A stretch of 64,000 nucleotides of DNA from Desmonostoc muscorum LEGE 12446 (lineage in GTDB: Bacteria > Cyanobacteriota > Cyanobacteriia > Cyanobacteriales > Nostocaceae), in NCBI RefSeq assembly GCF_015207005.2, contig NZ_JADEXS020000001.1, positions 4,216,001 to 4,280,000 on the forward strand, given 5' to 3'. The notes beneath the pieces are model-generated. The model made no database searches. It was not told where the DNA came from and worked only from the letters and a program-made list of their open reading frames with translations. Of the stretch, positions 18,897 through 27,124 are shown one piece after another. How positions within the stretch are numbered: the first letter of the stretch is position 1; the number at the start of each line of letters is the position of its first letter. A program made the position numbers and the translations under genes.

Positions 18897-19958
18897 ATGA
18901 CAGATTCTACAAATCAGGTTTATCCAGTTATTTGGCACAATGACTCAGTGTCACTAATTGACCAAACTCGCCTACCCAATGAATATGCATTCGTGGAAAT
19001 TCACCGCAGTGAAGATATGGCGCGGGCGATTAAAACGATGATTGTGCGGGGTGCGCCTGCAATTGGTGTGGCTGCGGCATATGGAATGTATTTAGGGGCG
19101 AGGGAAATTGCAACAAGCGATCGCCACGAATTTCTGCAACACTTAGATCAAGTTGCTCAGTTGTTGCGTTCTACTCGTCCCACAGCAGTAAACTTATTTT
19201 GGGCAATTAGCCGAATGCTCAAAACTGCCTACGAAACCCTGGGAACAGTGGAAGAAATCAAGCAAATTCTCTTGCAAACTGCCCAAGCAATCAACATTGA
19301 AGACTTGCAAACCTGTCAGGCGATCGGCGATCATGGTTTGACAGTTTTGCCCACTACCCCAGAAAAGCTGACATTGCTTACCCACTGTAACGCCGGGGCA
19401 TTAGCCACTGCTGGTTATGGTACAGCCTTGGGTGTTGTGCGTTCTGCTTGGAGAGAAGGACGTTTAGAGCGTTTGTTTGCCGATGAAACCCGTCCCCGCT
19501 TACAAGGCGCAAAACTCACCACTTGGGAATGCGTCCAAGAAGGTATTCCAGTGACATTAATTACTGATAACATGGCAGCCCATTGCATGAAACAAGGTTT
19601 GATTCATGCAGTAGTTGTGGGTGCCGATCGCATTGCCGCTAACGGCGACACTGCTAATAAAATTGGTACATACAGTGTGGCGATCGCAGCTAAAGCCCAT
19701 AATATACCCTTCTTTGTCGCTGCACCCCTTTCCACCGTTGATTTTGAATTAGCCGATGGCAGCAAAATTCCCATTGAAGAACGCGATCCGACAGAAATCT
19801 ATCAAGTCGGCGATACCATTCTCACACCAGCAGGTATAGATTTTTACAACCCAGCCTTTGATGTCACCCCAGCCGAGTTGATTACAGCCATCATTACAGA
19901 AAATGGAGCGATCGCACCTAGCGAATTGGCAAAATCCCAGGTAAAGCAAACCGTGTAG
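18897..19958 (+). CDS. mtnA: S-methyl-5-thioribose-1-phosphate isomerase
   Basis: 353 residues from ATG 18897; a TTG at 18885 would add four. It converts methylthioribose-1-phosphate to methylthioribulose-1-phosphate in the methionine salvage pathway. Family signatures are clear: [19 protein letters not shown], the Cys loop [35 protein letters not shown], and [20 protein letters not shown] with the catalytic Asp. Length is normal for the family. No other salvage genes are next to it. It stands alone between AT-rich spacers. Confidence 0.95.
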   Translation: MTDSTNQVYPVIWHNDSVSLIDQTRLPNEYAFVEIHRSEDMARAIKTMIVRGAPAIGVAAAYGMYLGAREIATSDRHEFLQHLDQVAQLLRSTRPTAVNLFWAISRMLKTAYETLGTVEEIKQILLQTAQAINIEDLQTCQAIGDHGLTVLPTTPEKLTLLTHCNAGALATAGYGTALGVVRSAWREGRLERLFADETRPRLQGAKLTTWECVQEGIPVTLITDNMAAHCMKQGLIHAVVVGADRIAANGDTANKIGTYSVAIAAKAHNIPFFVAAPLSTVDFELADGSKIPIEERDPTEIYQVGDTILTPAGIDFYNPAFDVTPAELITAIITENGAIAPSELAKSQVKQTV

Positions 19959-20019
19959 TAGTTTAAAGACTTACAGATCAATCTAAAATCTAAAATCTAA
20001 AATCCAAAATTGTTTCACC

Positions 20020-20613
20020 TTAATTAACTTTTGTCCAACGTTGGGCTATTTCTGCAATGCGTTGTCCAAATCGAAAAGCTGTTAGGCGATCGCCTGGATC
20101 GAGTGTTGGTTCGGCTGTGCAAGCACCTTCGGTTTGTCCCATTACTCCTAGAAACGAACCGAGACGATTTATACCATCATCTTTTTCAAATAACTGACTA
20201 GGTAAATCCCCAACGCTAACCCAAATCATGCCATTAAGGGCAGCATTGATTGCCAAATAAAGCAGTGTTCCTTGTTTTTCACCACTGGGAAAACTGGAAT
20301 GAGTAAAGCCACCCGCAAGCTTATTTTTCCATTTTTGATTAGCCCAGACATCTCTAGGAGCATCAATAAAAACTTTAAATTGACCGGCTACACCTCCCAT
20401 ATAAGTAGGTGAACCAAACACAATGGCATCAGCCTGATTCAGCTTTTCGATGATTTCTGGGTCTTCCCACGATCCATTGACAAACTGCTTTTCCACAATT
20501 CGTAATAATTCTACCTTCACTCCTGGCACTTTAGTGGCTCCTTCGGCGATCGCTTGAGCCATTAAATGTGTATGACCAGAAGCAGAAAAATAGACAATAG
20601 CCACATTGGACAT
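20020..20613 (-). CDS. Flavodoxin-fold NAD(P)H:quinone oxidoreductase-like protein (WrbA-like)
   Basis: 197 residues from ATG 20613, favoured over ATG 20625 because GGAG precedes it at proper spacing. The FMN phosphate-binding loop is at the start (VYFSASGHTHLMAQAIAEGA). The second FMN loop is FGSPTYMGGVAGQFKVFIDA, and GGFTHSSFPSGEKQGTLLYL matches the WrbA/flavodoxin_2 family. A two-electron quinone reductase role in the cytoplasm is likely. The AT-rich gap of about 220 bp to the next gene suggests its own promoter. Confidence 0.8.
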   Translation of the reverse strand: MSNVAIVYFSASGHTHLMAQAIAEGATKVPGVKVELLRIVEKQFVNGSWEDPEIIEKLNQADAIVFGSPTYMGGVAGQFKVFIDAPRDVWANQKWKNKLAGGFTHSSFPSGEKQGTLLYLAINAALNGMIWVSVGDLPSQLFEKDDGINRLGSFLGVMGQTEGACTAEPTLDPGDRLTAFRFGQRIAEIAQRWTKVN

Positions 20614-20835
20614 GCCTAACTCCATTCAAGGATTATGAATTTCTCTTTGATCAAACATTTAAACTCTTGAAAAATATATTTTGCTCTCATAAATACTTGA
20701 TAAATTGCATAATATGCGTAGTATTTTCAGATATCAACCGATTTTGAATATTAATCATAAATAGGCATAAGCTCATATTTTGATAACTGTAAAACTTGAT
20801 AACAGAATAAAAGAACTACCTGCATCTGAAAACCA

Positions 20836-21828
20836 CTACACTCCATTAGTAAGTTCTGGAGACGGCTCTTTCAATTCCTTCGCTGACTCTTCAATTCCTA
20901 CGTTACTATTTAAGGCAAGATAAATACCAAGCAGAATGACAGCAAATGCCACTAAGTTCAACCAATTCAAAACCTCTGCAAAGATAATCCAAGCTAATAA
21001 TGCCGTAACAATAGGATCTAAAAGATTAATCATTGCTACAAGACTAGAAGACAAATGTTTGAGGCTGTATGCCAGTAGTCCGTCAGCGACAATAAGGGTT
21101 AGAGCCAGAGCAATAACACCCAGCCACCCGTTGGCAGAATGGGGAAAAAATTCGTCGTGAGTAATAAACATAATCGGTGCAAGTAAAAGCGTAATAATTC
21201 GACAAATCCAACTCAAAATAGTTGTAACTGTTAATTGTGTCCTGAGTTTTTCAATTGTCAAAAGATAAAGGCTCCAGAAAAGTGCTGATGCAAAAGCCAG
21301 TATGTCACCTTGGAGTTTCAGTGAGGCAATTTGTAAATCATCGAACCCCAAGACGATTGTTCCTATAATTGTGATTGCTAGACCAGCTAGGAATTTATAA
21401 TCAAAACGTTGATTAAAGAGTAACCATCCCCCCAGTGTAGTGAACAATGGAGTCAAACTATGTATCAATGCCGAGTTGGCAACGCTAGTCTCAGTCAGTG
21501 ACCAAGCCCAGAGAATTTGAGTAGCGCAGAAAAACACCGCTGTTACTACTAGTAACAGGATTTGATTTTTGTCAAGTGACTGCTTGATGATGGGTTGTTC
21601 TTTTTTCCCAAGCTGGCGAATAACTAAAACTTCTTGCCATATTCCAAAGATAATAGCCGCTATCCAACAACGATTGAACATCGTAGCATTGGGGCTGATT
21701 TCGTTTTCGCTCCATCGGATCAAGATGGGCATAATACCAAAAATTACTAGAGCAACAAAACTAGCAATAATTGCTCCTGTTGCTTTGTTATCAGACTCAT
21801 ACTTAGTAACTTCGATCTGGTCGGTCAT
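20836..21828 (-). CDS. EamA/DMT-superfamily transporter
   Basis: 330 residues with about ten hydrophobic segments in two EamA repeats, for example ATGAIIASFVALVIFGIMPI near the start and VAMINLLDPIVTALLAWIIF in the second half. The first repeat shows the usual SLTETSVANSALIHSLTPLF and the second SALFWSLYLLTIEKLR. The C-terminus is a hydrophilic tail rich in Glu. It is an inner-membrane permease of the drug/metabolite transporter type; the substrate cannot be told. Confidence 0.85.
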   Translation of the reverse strand: MTDQIEVTKYESDNKATGAIIASFVALVIFGIMPILIRWSENEISPNATMFNRCWIAAIIFGIWQEVLVIRQLGKKEQPIIKQSLDKNQILLLVVTAVFFCATQILWAWSLTETSVANSALIHSLTPLFTTLGGWLLFNQRFDYKFLAGLAITIIGTIVLGFDDLQIASLKLQGDILAFASALFWSLYLLTIEKLRTQLTVTTILSWICRIITLLLAPIMFITHDEFFPHSANGWLGVIALALTLIVADGLLAYSLKHLSSSLVAMINLLDPIVTALLAWIIFAEVLNWLNLVAFAVILLGIYLALNSNVGIEESAKELKEPSPELTNGV

Positions 21829-22084
21829 AATAATGTCCGAAAAGGTGTAGTATGTGGATAGAGAATATTGCTCACTAATATTCAGTTAAATTTATAATGA
21901 TTGATGACAGTGCTATATCAACTAGAAATCAAACCTATAATAGTGGCAAAAAAATAGTGCTGATATTGCTTTTGATTTGGAACATTACGTGATAAAAAGG
22001 TTCAGTTAAGGAGAGAGTAACTTAACAAAATCAACATCCTTGCATTTTGATTTTGAATCTTAACTGAACTACATTACATTTAAG

Positions 22085-22606
22085 TTAATTATAATGACGG
22101 AGTATGGTTCGCACTTCGATGAGAATCTGTCCCAGGCGATTTTTACCAGTACCATCTTCTCCACAACCCCAATAGTAGTCATGTGATGTGGTTTCAACTA
22201 GTAATTGATTACCAGTTGAGAGCAGAATATCTCGAATATCTGCATGGTTTTGGAATTTAGCTAAAACTGCCTTGTACATGAATTCATCTTTGACTTGTCT
22301 CCAATCTGGGCGGAGAGGAAGAGAGCGATCGCCTCCGATATTTGCTGCTTCCAATGGCGTTTTAGCCTGTTGGACTTTCTCAAAATAAGGTGTGCCTACA
22401 AACTTCTGTGCTTGAAAATAGTGTTCGCTAGTTTGCCAATAAAAGTTATCTAATTTAAAACCATGTGCTGAGAAGTTACAAAAGCAACCATAGGGAATTT
22501 CATCAGCAAAACAAAAGTAGATTGTTTGTTCTGGGAAATTGAAAAAACTTGTCTGGAATTCGGGAGATCGATGTTTTAAATTTTGAATTTGGGATTTTTC
22601 TTGCAT
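22085..22606 (-). CDS. NADAR family protein (YbiA-like N-glycosidase)
   Basis: 173 residues. The NADAR fold motifs are present: IYFCFADEIPYGCFCNFSAH, WQTSEHYFQAQKF, a KTPLEAANIG helix, and the closing LLVETTSHDYYWGCGEDGTG - KNRLGQILIEVR. YbiA-type members hydrolyse the N-glycosidic bond of damaged riboflavin intermediates, and other members act on ADP-ribose conjugates. The family call is firm and the substrate open. It is monocistronic with long AT-rich flanks. Confidence 0.85.
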   Translation of the reverse strand: MQEKSQIQNLKHRSPEFQTSFFNFPEQTIYFCFADEIPYGCFCNFSAHGFKLDNFYWQTSEHYFQAQKFVGTPYFEKVQQAKTPLEAANIGGDRSLPLRPDWRQVKDEFMYKAVLAKFQNHADIRDILLSTGNQLLVETTSHDYYWGCGEDGTGKNRLGQILIEVRTILRHYN

Positions 22607-22996
22607 TTCTCTAAGAAGTATTTAACTGTATTTTGTAACCCTTGACCGATTACAGCAGATTTGAATGAATATGAAGTAGACAATCCAAATCTAAAAACCT
22701 GGCGTCAAGGCTGTTTTACTTACCAATTCTACTCGGATAACTCTGAATTATGCTGGAGATAGTTTAGTGTATTAATTTAATTAATTTTTTATTAAATTTT
22801 TAGTTTTGGTCAAGTATATAATATTCATATCTTCAATCTTTGATAATCTCTTAAAATCAAGCAAAAAGTCAAGGATAGATAAGACAGTTAAGACAATTTA
22901 AAAGGTAATTTTCAGTAAGCCGAAATGTTCTGTGCTTGCTTTAGTAGTAAACTTAATCTTTGCTTTCATGTAAAAACCCTTCTGAAACCAGAATTT
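22607..22996. other. 390-bp AT-rich spacer
   Basis: Between the divergent NADAR gene and the O-methyltransferase gene. It probably carries both promoters; no repeat, RNA or motif stands out. An open-frame extension of the methyltransferase (22925-22996) lies here but reads as a non-homologous leader. Confidence 0.5.
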
Positions 22997-23668
22997 ATGA
23001 ATCAGGCGCAATGGACTGCGGTTGATAGCTACCTCACTGACCTGTTTGTACCCCCCGACCCCGTGCTAGATGCAGCACTGGAAGCCAGCGCTGCCGCCGG
23101 TCTGCCACCGCACAACGTTTCGCCAAATCAGGGCAAGCTACTGCTGTTGTTGGCACAACTCCAAGGGGCACGTACCATCCTAGAGATTGGTACTTTGGGC
23201 GGCTACAGCACAATCTGGTTAGCGCGGGCACTACCCAGCGACGGTTACTTAATTACGCTGGAAGCCGATCCCAAGCACGCCAGAGTAGCCCAGAATAACA
23301 TTGCACGCGCCGGTCTGAACGATTTAGTTGAATTGCGACTTGGGCAAGCACTCTCTACACTCCCACAACTTGCCGCTGAAGGTCGCAGTCCATTTGATCT
23401 GATTTTCATCGACGCCGACAAGCCAAACAATCCTGATTACCTAGCCTGGGCGCTGAAACTTTCCCGTCGAGGCAGCCTGATTGTTGCTGATAATGTTGTC
23501 CGCAACGGGGCAGTAATTGATACAGCCAGTGGCGATGCCAGTGTCCAAGGTGTGCGTCGCTTCAACGAACTGCTGGCATCAGAACCACGTGTGAGTGCCA
23601 CAGCCCTCCAGACAGTGGGTAGCAAAGGATACGATGGCTTTGCGATCGCCCTAGTCACAGCTGATTAG
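22997..23668 (+). CDS. SAM-dependent O-methyltransferase (class I, COMT/CCoAOMT-like)
   Basis: 223 residues from ATG 22997 (MNQAQWTAVDSYLTDLF). Motif I is ILEIGTLGGYSTIWLA, followed by LITLEADPKHARVAQNNIAR. The metal-binding region is FDLIFIDADKPNNPDYLAWA, then GSLIVADNVVRNGAV, all typical of the O-methyltransferase_3 family, which uses a divalent metal and catechol-type hydroxyls. The substrate is unknown. The gene is visibly richer in G+C and in CTG/GCC/CCG codons than its neighbours, which suggests recent transfer. No other biosynthetic genes are next to it. Confidence 0.85.
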   Translation: MNQAQWTAVDSYLTDLFVPPDPVLDAALEASAAAGLPPHNVSPNQGKLLLLLAQLQGARTILEIGTLGGYSTIWLARALPSDGYLITLEADPKHARVAQNNIARAGLNDLVELRLGQALSTLPQLAAEGRSPFDLIFIDADKPNNPDYLAWALKLSRRGSLIVADNVVRNGAVIDTASGDASVQGVRRFNELLASEPRVSATALQTVGSKGYDGFAIALVTAD

Positions 23669-23679
23669 TAGGGCAGGGG

Positions 23680-23751
23680 ATGAGGGAGATGAGGGAGATG
23701 AGGGAGATGGGGGAGATGAGGGGGATGAGGGAGATGAGGGAGAGGGGGGAA
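23680..23751. repeat. Purine-rich 9-bp tandem repeat (GGGAGATGA)
   Basis: About eight units of GGGAGATGA or GGGGGATGA in the spacer after the methyltransferase gene. The same unit is seen at 27057-27100 (other strand), 39668-39702 and, inside a gene, at 46510-46550. Confidence 0.8.
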
Positions 23752-23911
23752 ATAACCAATGCCCCATGCCCAATGCCCAAGTAGTTTTTATTCTGCCAGA
23801 ATGGCGAGACTAAATAGCACAGCGATCGCTACATTAGAAGATATATAAATATAAATATATATAAATAAAAATCATTGTTGATTTTTATTCGTCCGCAGTT
23901 CAGAGAAAAAC

Positions 23912-26014
23912 ATGAGTGCAAGTACCATTCTTTTTGACAATCCTTTACTCCAAGGCACTGGCCTACCTCCCTTTGCAGAGATTAAACCAGAACGAGTAGT
24001 ACCAGCCTTTAACCAATTGCTGGCAGAACTTGACCAGCAGCTTGCAGCTTTAGAGGCTAATGTAGAGCCTACTTGGGAAGGTTTAGTACAACCTTTAGAA
24101 AAGCTGACTGAAAGGCTTACCTGGAGTTGGGGGGCAGTGAATCATTTAATGGGGGTTAAAAATAGCCCTGAACTGCGAGAAGCTCATGAAACCATACAGC
24201 CACAGGTAATACAATTTATCAATAAGCTTGGTCAAAGCCAACCCATCTACAGTGCTTTTAAAGTACTCCGTGCCAGTGATAGTTGGGCAACTTTAGAACC
24301 AGCCCAACAGCGGATTGTAGAAGCTGCCATTCGAGATGCAGAACTTTCTGGTGTTGGCTTAGAAGGAGAGGCAAGAGAGCGTTTCAATATCATCCAGATG
24401 GAATTAGCAGAACTTTCTACCAAATTCTCTAACCATGTACTGGATGCGACTAAAGCTTTTAGCTTAACCCTGACAAAAAAAGCAGAAATTGACGGACTAC
24501 CCCCAAGCTTAGTGAGTTTAGCAGCACAAGCTGCTCGTGAGGCTGGTGAAATCAACGCTACACCAGAAAATGGTCCTTGGCGTATTACTTTGGACTTTCC
24601 CTGCTACGGGCCTTTCATGCAGCATAGCACCAGCCGAGATTTACGCCAAAAGCTTTACAAAGCTTATATCACCCGTGCTTCTAGTGGCGATTTAGATAAC
24701 AAACCTTTAATTAAGAGAATTTTGGAGTTACGGCAAGAACTCGCAGATTTACTTGGCTTTGGGAGTTATGCCGAATTGAGCCTTGCCAGTAAAATGGCTC
24801 CTAATGTTGAAGCAGTGGAAGCATTATTAGAAGAACTACGTCAGGCTAGTTATGATGCTGCTGTCAAAGACTTAGAAGAACTCCAAGCCTTCGCGGCATC
24901 ACATGGAGAACAATATCAGGATTTAAAACACTGGGATATCAGCTTTTGGTCAGAACGCCAACGAGAAGCAAAATTTGCTTTTACTGCTGAAGAATTACGT
25001 CCTTACTTTCCCCTTCCCCAAGTACTAGATGGCTTATTTGGACTTGTGAAGCGGTTATTTGGCGTTACCGTCACTCCTGCCGATGGTCAAGCCCCAGTAT
25101 GGCATGAGGATGTCCGTTATTTCCAAATTGCTGATGAAACTGGTTCTCCCATAGCTTACTTCTACTTAGATCCCTATAGCCGTCCCGCAGAAAAACGCGG
25201 TGGTGCTTGGATGGATGTATGCATCAATCGTGCCAAAACCACAGAAAATGGTGTAACTAGCATCCGCTTACCTGTGAGTTATCTGATATGTAACCAAACT
25301 CCACCAGTAGATGGCAAACCTAGTTTGATGACTTTCTATGAAGTAGAGACTTTGTTTCACGAGTTTGGTCATGGATTACACCACATGCTTACCAAGGTTG
25401 ATTATGCTGGAGCCGCAGGCATCAACAATGTCGAATGGGACGCAGTGGAACTACCTAGTCAGTTTATGGAAAACTGGTGCTATGAGCGACTTACTTTATT
25501 TGGCATGGCTAAGCATTACGAAACAGGGGAAGCTCTACCAGAACATTATTATCAAAAACTGCTAGCAGCCCGTAATTATATGAGTGGTACTGCCATGTTG
25601 CGGCAGCTTCACTTTAGCAGGGTTGATTTAGAACTACACTACCGCTATCGTCCTGATAGTGATGAAACTCCGGCAGATGTGCGTCAGCGCATAGCTCAGA
25701 CGACTACCGTTTTACCACCACTTCCAGAAGATTCAATGCTATGTGCATTTGGACACATTTTTGAGGGTGGTTACGCAGCCGGATACTACAGTTACAAATG
25801 GGCTGAAGTACTTAGTGCTGATGCTTTTGCCGCTTTTGAAGAGGCTGGACTAGAAAATGAAGAAGCTATAAAAGCTACAGGACGACATTATCGAGATACC
25901 GTTCTGGCACTTGGTGGTGGAAAGCATCCAATGCAGGTCTTTAAAACTTTCCGGGGTCGTGAACCAAGTACGATCGCTCTACTCAGGCACAATGGTTTAG
26001 TCAGGGCTGAGTAG
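23912..26014 (+). CDS. M3 family metallopeptidase (oligopeptidase A / PrlC-like)
   Basis: 700 residues, normal length for the family. The zinc site HExxH is FHEFGHGLHHML, with the third ligand in the downstream ...NNVEWDAVELPSQFMENW segment. The N-terminal helical half begins with the usual NPLLQGTGLPPFAEIKPE. GGAWMDVCINRAK and FGHIFEGGYAAGYYSYKWAE are also typical. It is a cytoplasmic peptidase that degrades short peptides, including cleaved signal peptides in E. coli. It is monocistronic. Confidence 0.95.
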   Translation: MSASTILFDNPLLQGTGLPPFAEIKPERVVPAFNQLLAELDQQLAALEANVEPTWEGLVQPLEKLTERLTWSWGAVNHLMGVKNSPELREAHETIQPQVIQFINKLGQSQPIYSAFKVLRASDSWATLEPAQQRIVEAAIRDAELSGVGLEGEARERFNIIQMELAELSTKFSNHVLDATKAFSLTLTKKAEIDGLPPSLVSLAAQAAREAGEINATPENGPWRITLDFPCYGPFMQHSTSRDLRQKLYKAYITRASSGDLDNKPLIKRILELRQELADLLGFGSYAELSLASKMAPNVEAVEALLEELRQASYDAAVKDLEELQAFAASHGEQYQDLKHWDISFWSERQREAKFAFTAEELRPYFPLPQVLDGLFGLVKRLFGVTVTPADGQAPVWHEDVRYFQIADETGSPIAYFYLDPYSRPAEKRGGAWMDVCINRAKTTENGVTSIRLPVSYLICNQTPPVDGKPSLMTFYEVETLFHEFGHGLHHMLTKVDYAGAAGINNVEWDAVELPSQFMENWCYERLTLFGMAKHYETGEALPEHYYQKLLAARNYMSGTAMLRQLHFSRVDLELHYRYRPDSDETPADVRQRIAQTTTVLPPLPEDSMLCAFGHIFEGGYAAGYYSYKWAEVLSADAFAAFEEAGLENEEAIKATGRHYRDTVLALGGGKHPMQVFKTFRGREPSTIALLRHNGLVRAE

Positions 26015-26095
26015 GGAATGGGGAATGGGGAATGGGGAATGGGGAGATAGAGAAAATAACCAATGCCCAATGCCCAATGCCCCATGCCCCAAAGT

Positions 26096-26896
26096 CTAAG
26101 GTTTGTCCAACAGAAGGGGTTTTTTAGCAACATCATCTAAGCGGATACTGGCTAGCAAATTCTGCCACTGTGCTTCAACTGCGGTATCTTTGGGATTTTT
26201 CTGACGCAGTTGAGCCAGTGTCGCTAGTGCTTCATACCATATGCCATTTTGGGCATAGATTGCATAGCGCTTTAGAGGTTCTGTCGTTTCTAGTTCTTTA
26301 ACTGTTGATTGACTCAGGTCAACTCGTTGTATTACCCCTTCAACGAAAGTCCAAGGGGCATTTTTGCGTTTATCGCAGTTAATGCTGAAAAACCAACGGT
26401 ATTGTTTGTTCAGTGTCAAGGCCGGACCAGTGCTAGGTAGGGAAACGCGTATTACTCCTGGCTTATCTGGTAAAGCGATGGGTTGTTTAAATATCTCGTT
26501 AGAATCCTCATCTTGCAGCACAAATTCCACTGCATTACCCACATCTTTGGTATATGGCACGTAGAAAAACCAACTTGGACGTTCTAAGGTTGTCTTTGCC
26601 CAGACATTAACCACCCCATCAGCTTCCTCAGTAAACGGCATTAAAGCCGTGAGGTCAGGTTTAGCAGCTGGACACGCAAAATCTCCCCGCGTAGCCCCAC
26701 CCCGGACGCGTCCTCCAGGAGCGCGACCAGGTGGAACTGGGGGTTGCTCAAAAGGTGGGGTTTGAGCAACAATCATTTTAGAATTAGAGCGATCGCCAAG
26801 TCCACGACCAAGACTCGAATTCTGGCTCAGTAGCAGACTCGTGCAGCTCAAACCTAGTACTAAAAATAGTTTGATCGGTTGTAAATTAAACTTCAT
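26096..26896 (-). CDS. DUF928 domain-containing protein, exported
   Basis: 266 residues. An N-terminal hydrophobic segment (LFLVLGLSCTSLLLS) acts as signal peptide or anchor. After a Pro/Gly/Arg-rich linker (PPVPPGRAPGGRVRGGATRG) comes the DUF928 domain: LTALMPFTEEADGVVNVWAK, RPSWFFYVPYT, then LNKQYRWFFSINCD and TFVEGVIQRV. It should lie outside the plasma membrane. It is the third gene in a leftward series DUF1822 - CHAT/CHASE2 - DUF928, separated from the second by 228 bp of repeats. Function unknown. Confidence 0.85.
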   Translation of the reverse strand: MKFNLQPIKLFLVLGLSCTSLLLSQNSSLGRGLGDRSNSKMIVAQTPPFEQPPVPPGRAPGGRVRGGATRGDFACPAAKPDLTALMPFTEEADGVVNVWAKTTLERPSWFFYVPYTKDVGNAVEFVLQDEDSNEIFKQPIALPDKPGVIRVSLPSTGPALTLNKQYRWFFSINCDKRKNAPWTFVEGVIQRVDLSQSTVKELETTEPLKRYAIYAQNGIWYEALATLAQLRQKNPKDTAVEAQWQNLLASIRLDDVAKKPLLLDKP

Positions 26897-27124
26897 AAAA
26901 ACATCACCTCATAGGATTTTGGATTTTAGATTTTAGATTTTGGATTGGGCATTGGGAGTGAGGTTATCGGTAGCGGGGCGATGAGCCGCGTGCTGAGCTG
27001 AGCCGGAGACGCTCCGCCTCAGGTGAGGAGTGCTGAGTGCTGAGTTAAGAGTTAATCTCCCCATCTCCCTCATCTCCCTCATCTCCCTCATCTCCCCCAC
27101 TCCCCACTCCCCACTCCCCACTCC
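26897..27124. repeat. Repeat-filled spacer between DUF928 and CHAT/CHASE2 genes
   Basis: Carries TTTTGGA/TTTTAGA heptamers (26916-26945), a GC-rich inverted piece around 26965-27020, and CATCTCCCT 9-mers with CCCCACTCC units (27056-27124). No terminator is evident. Confidence 0.6.
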
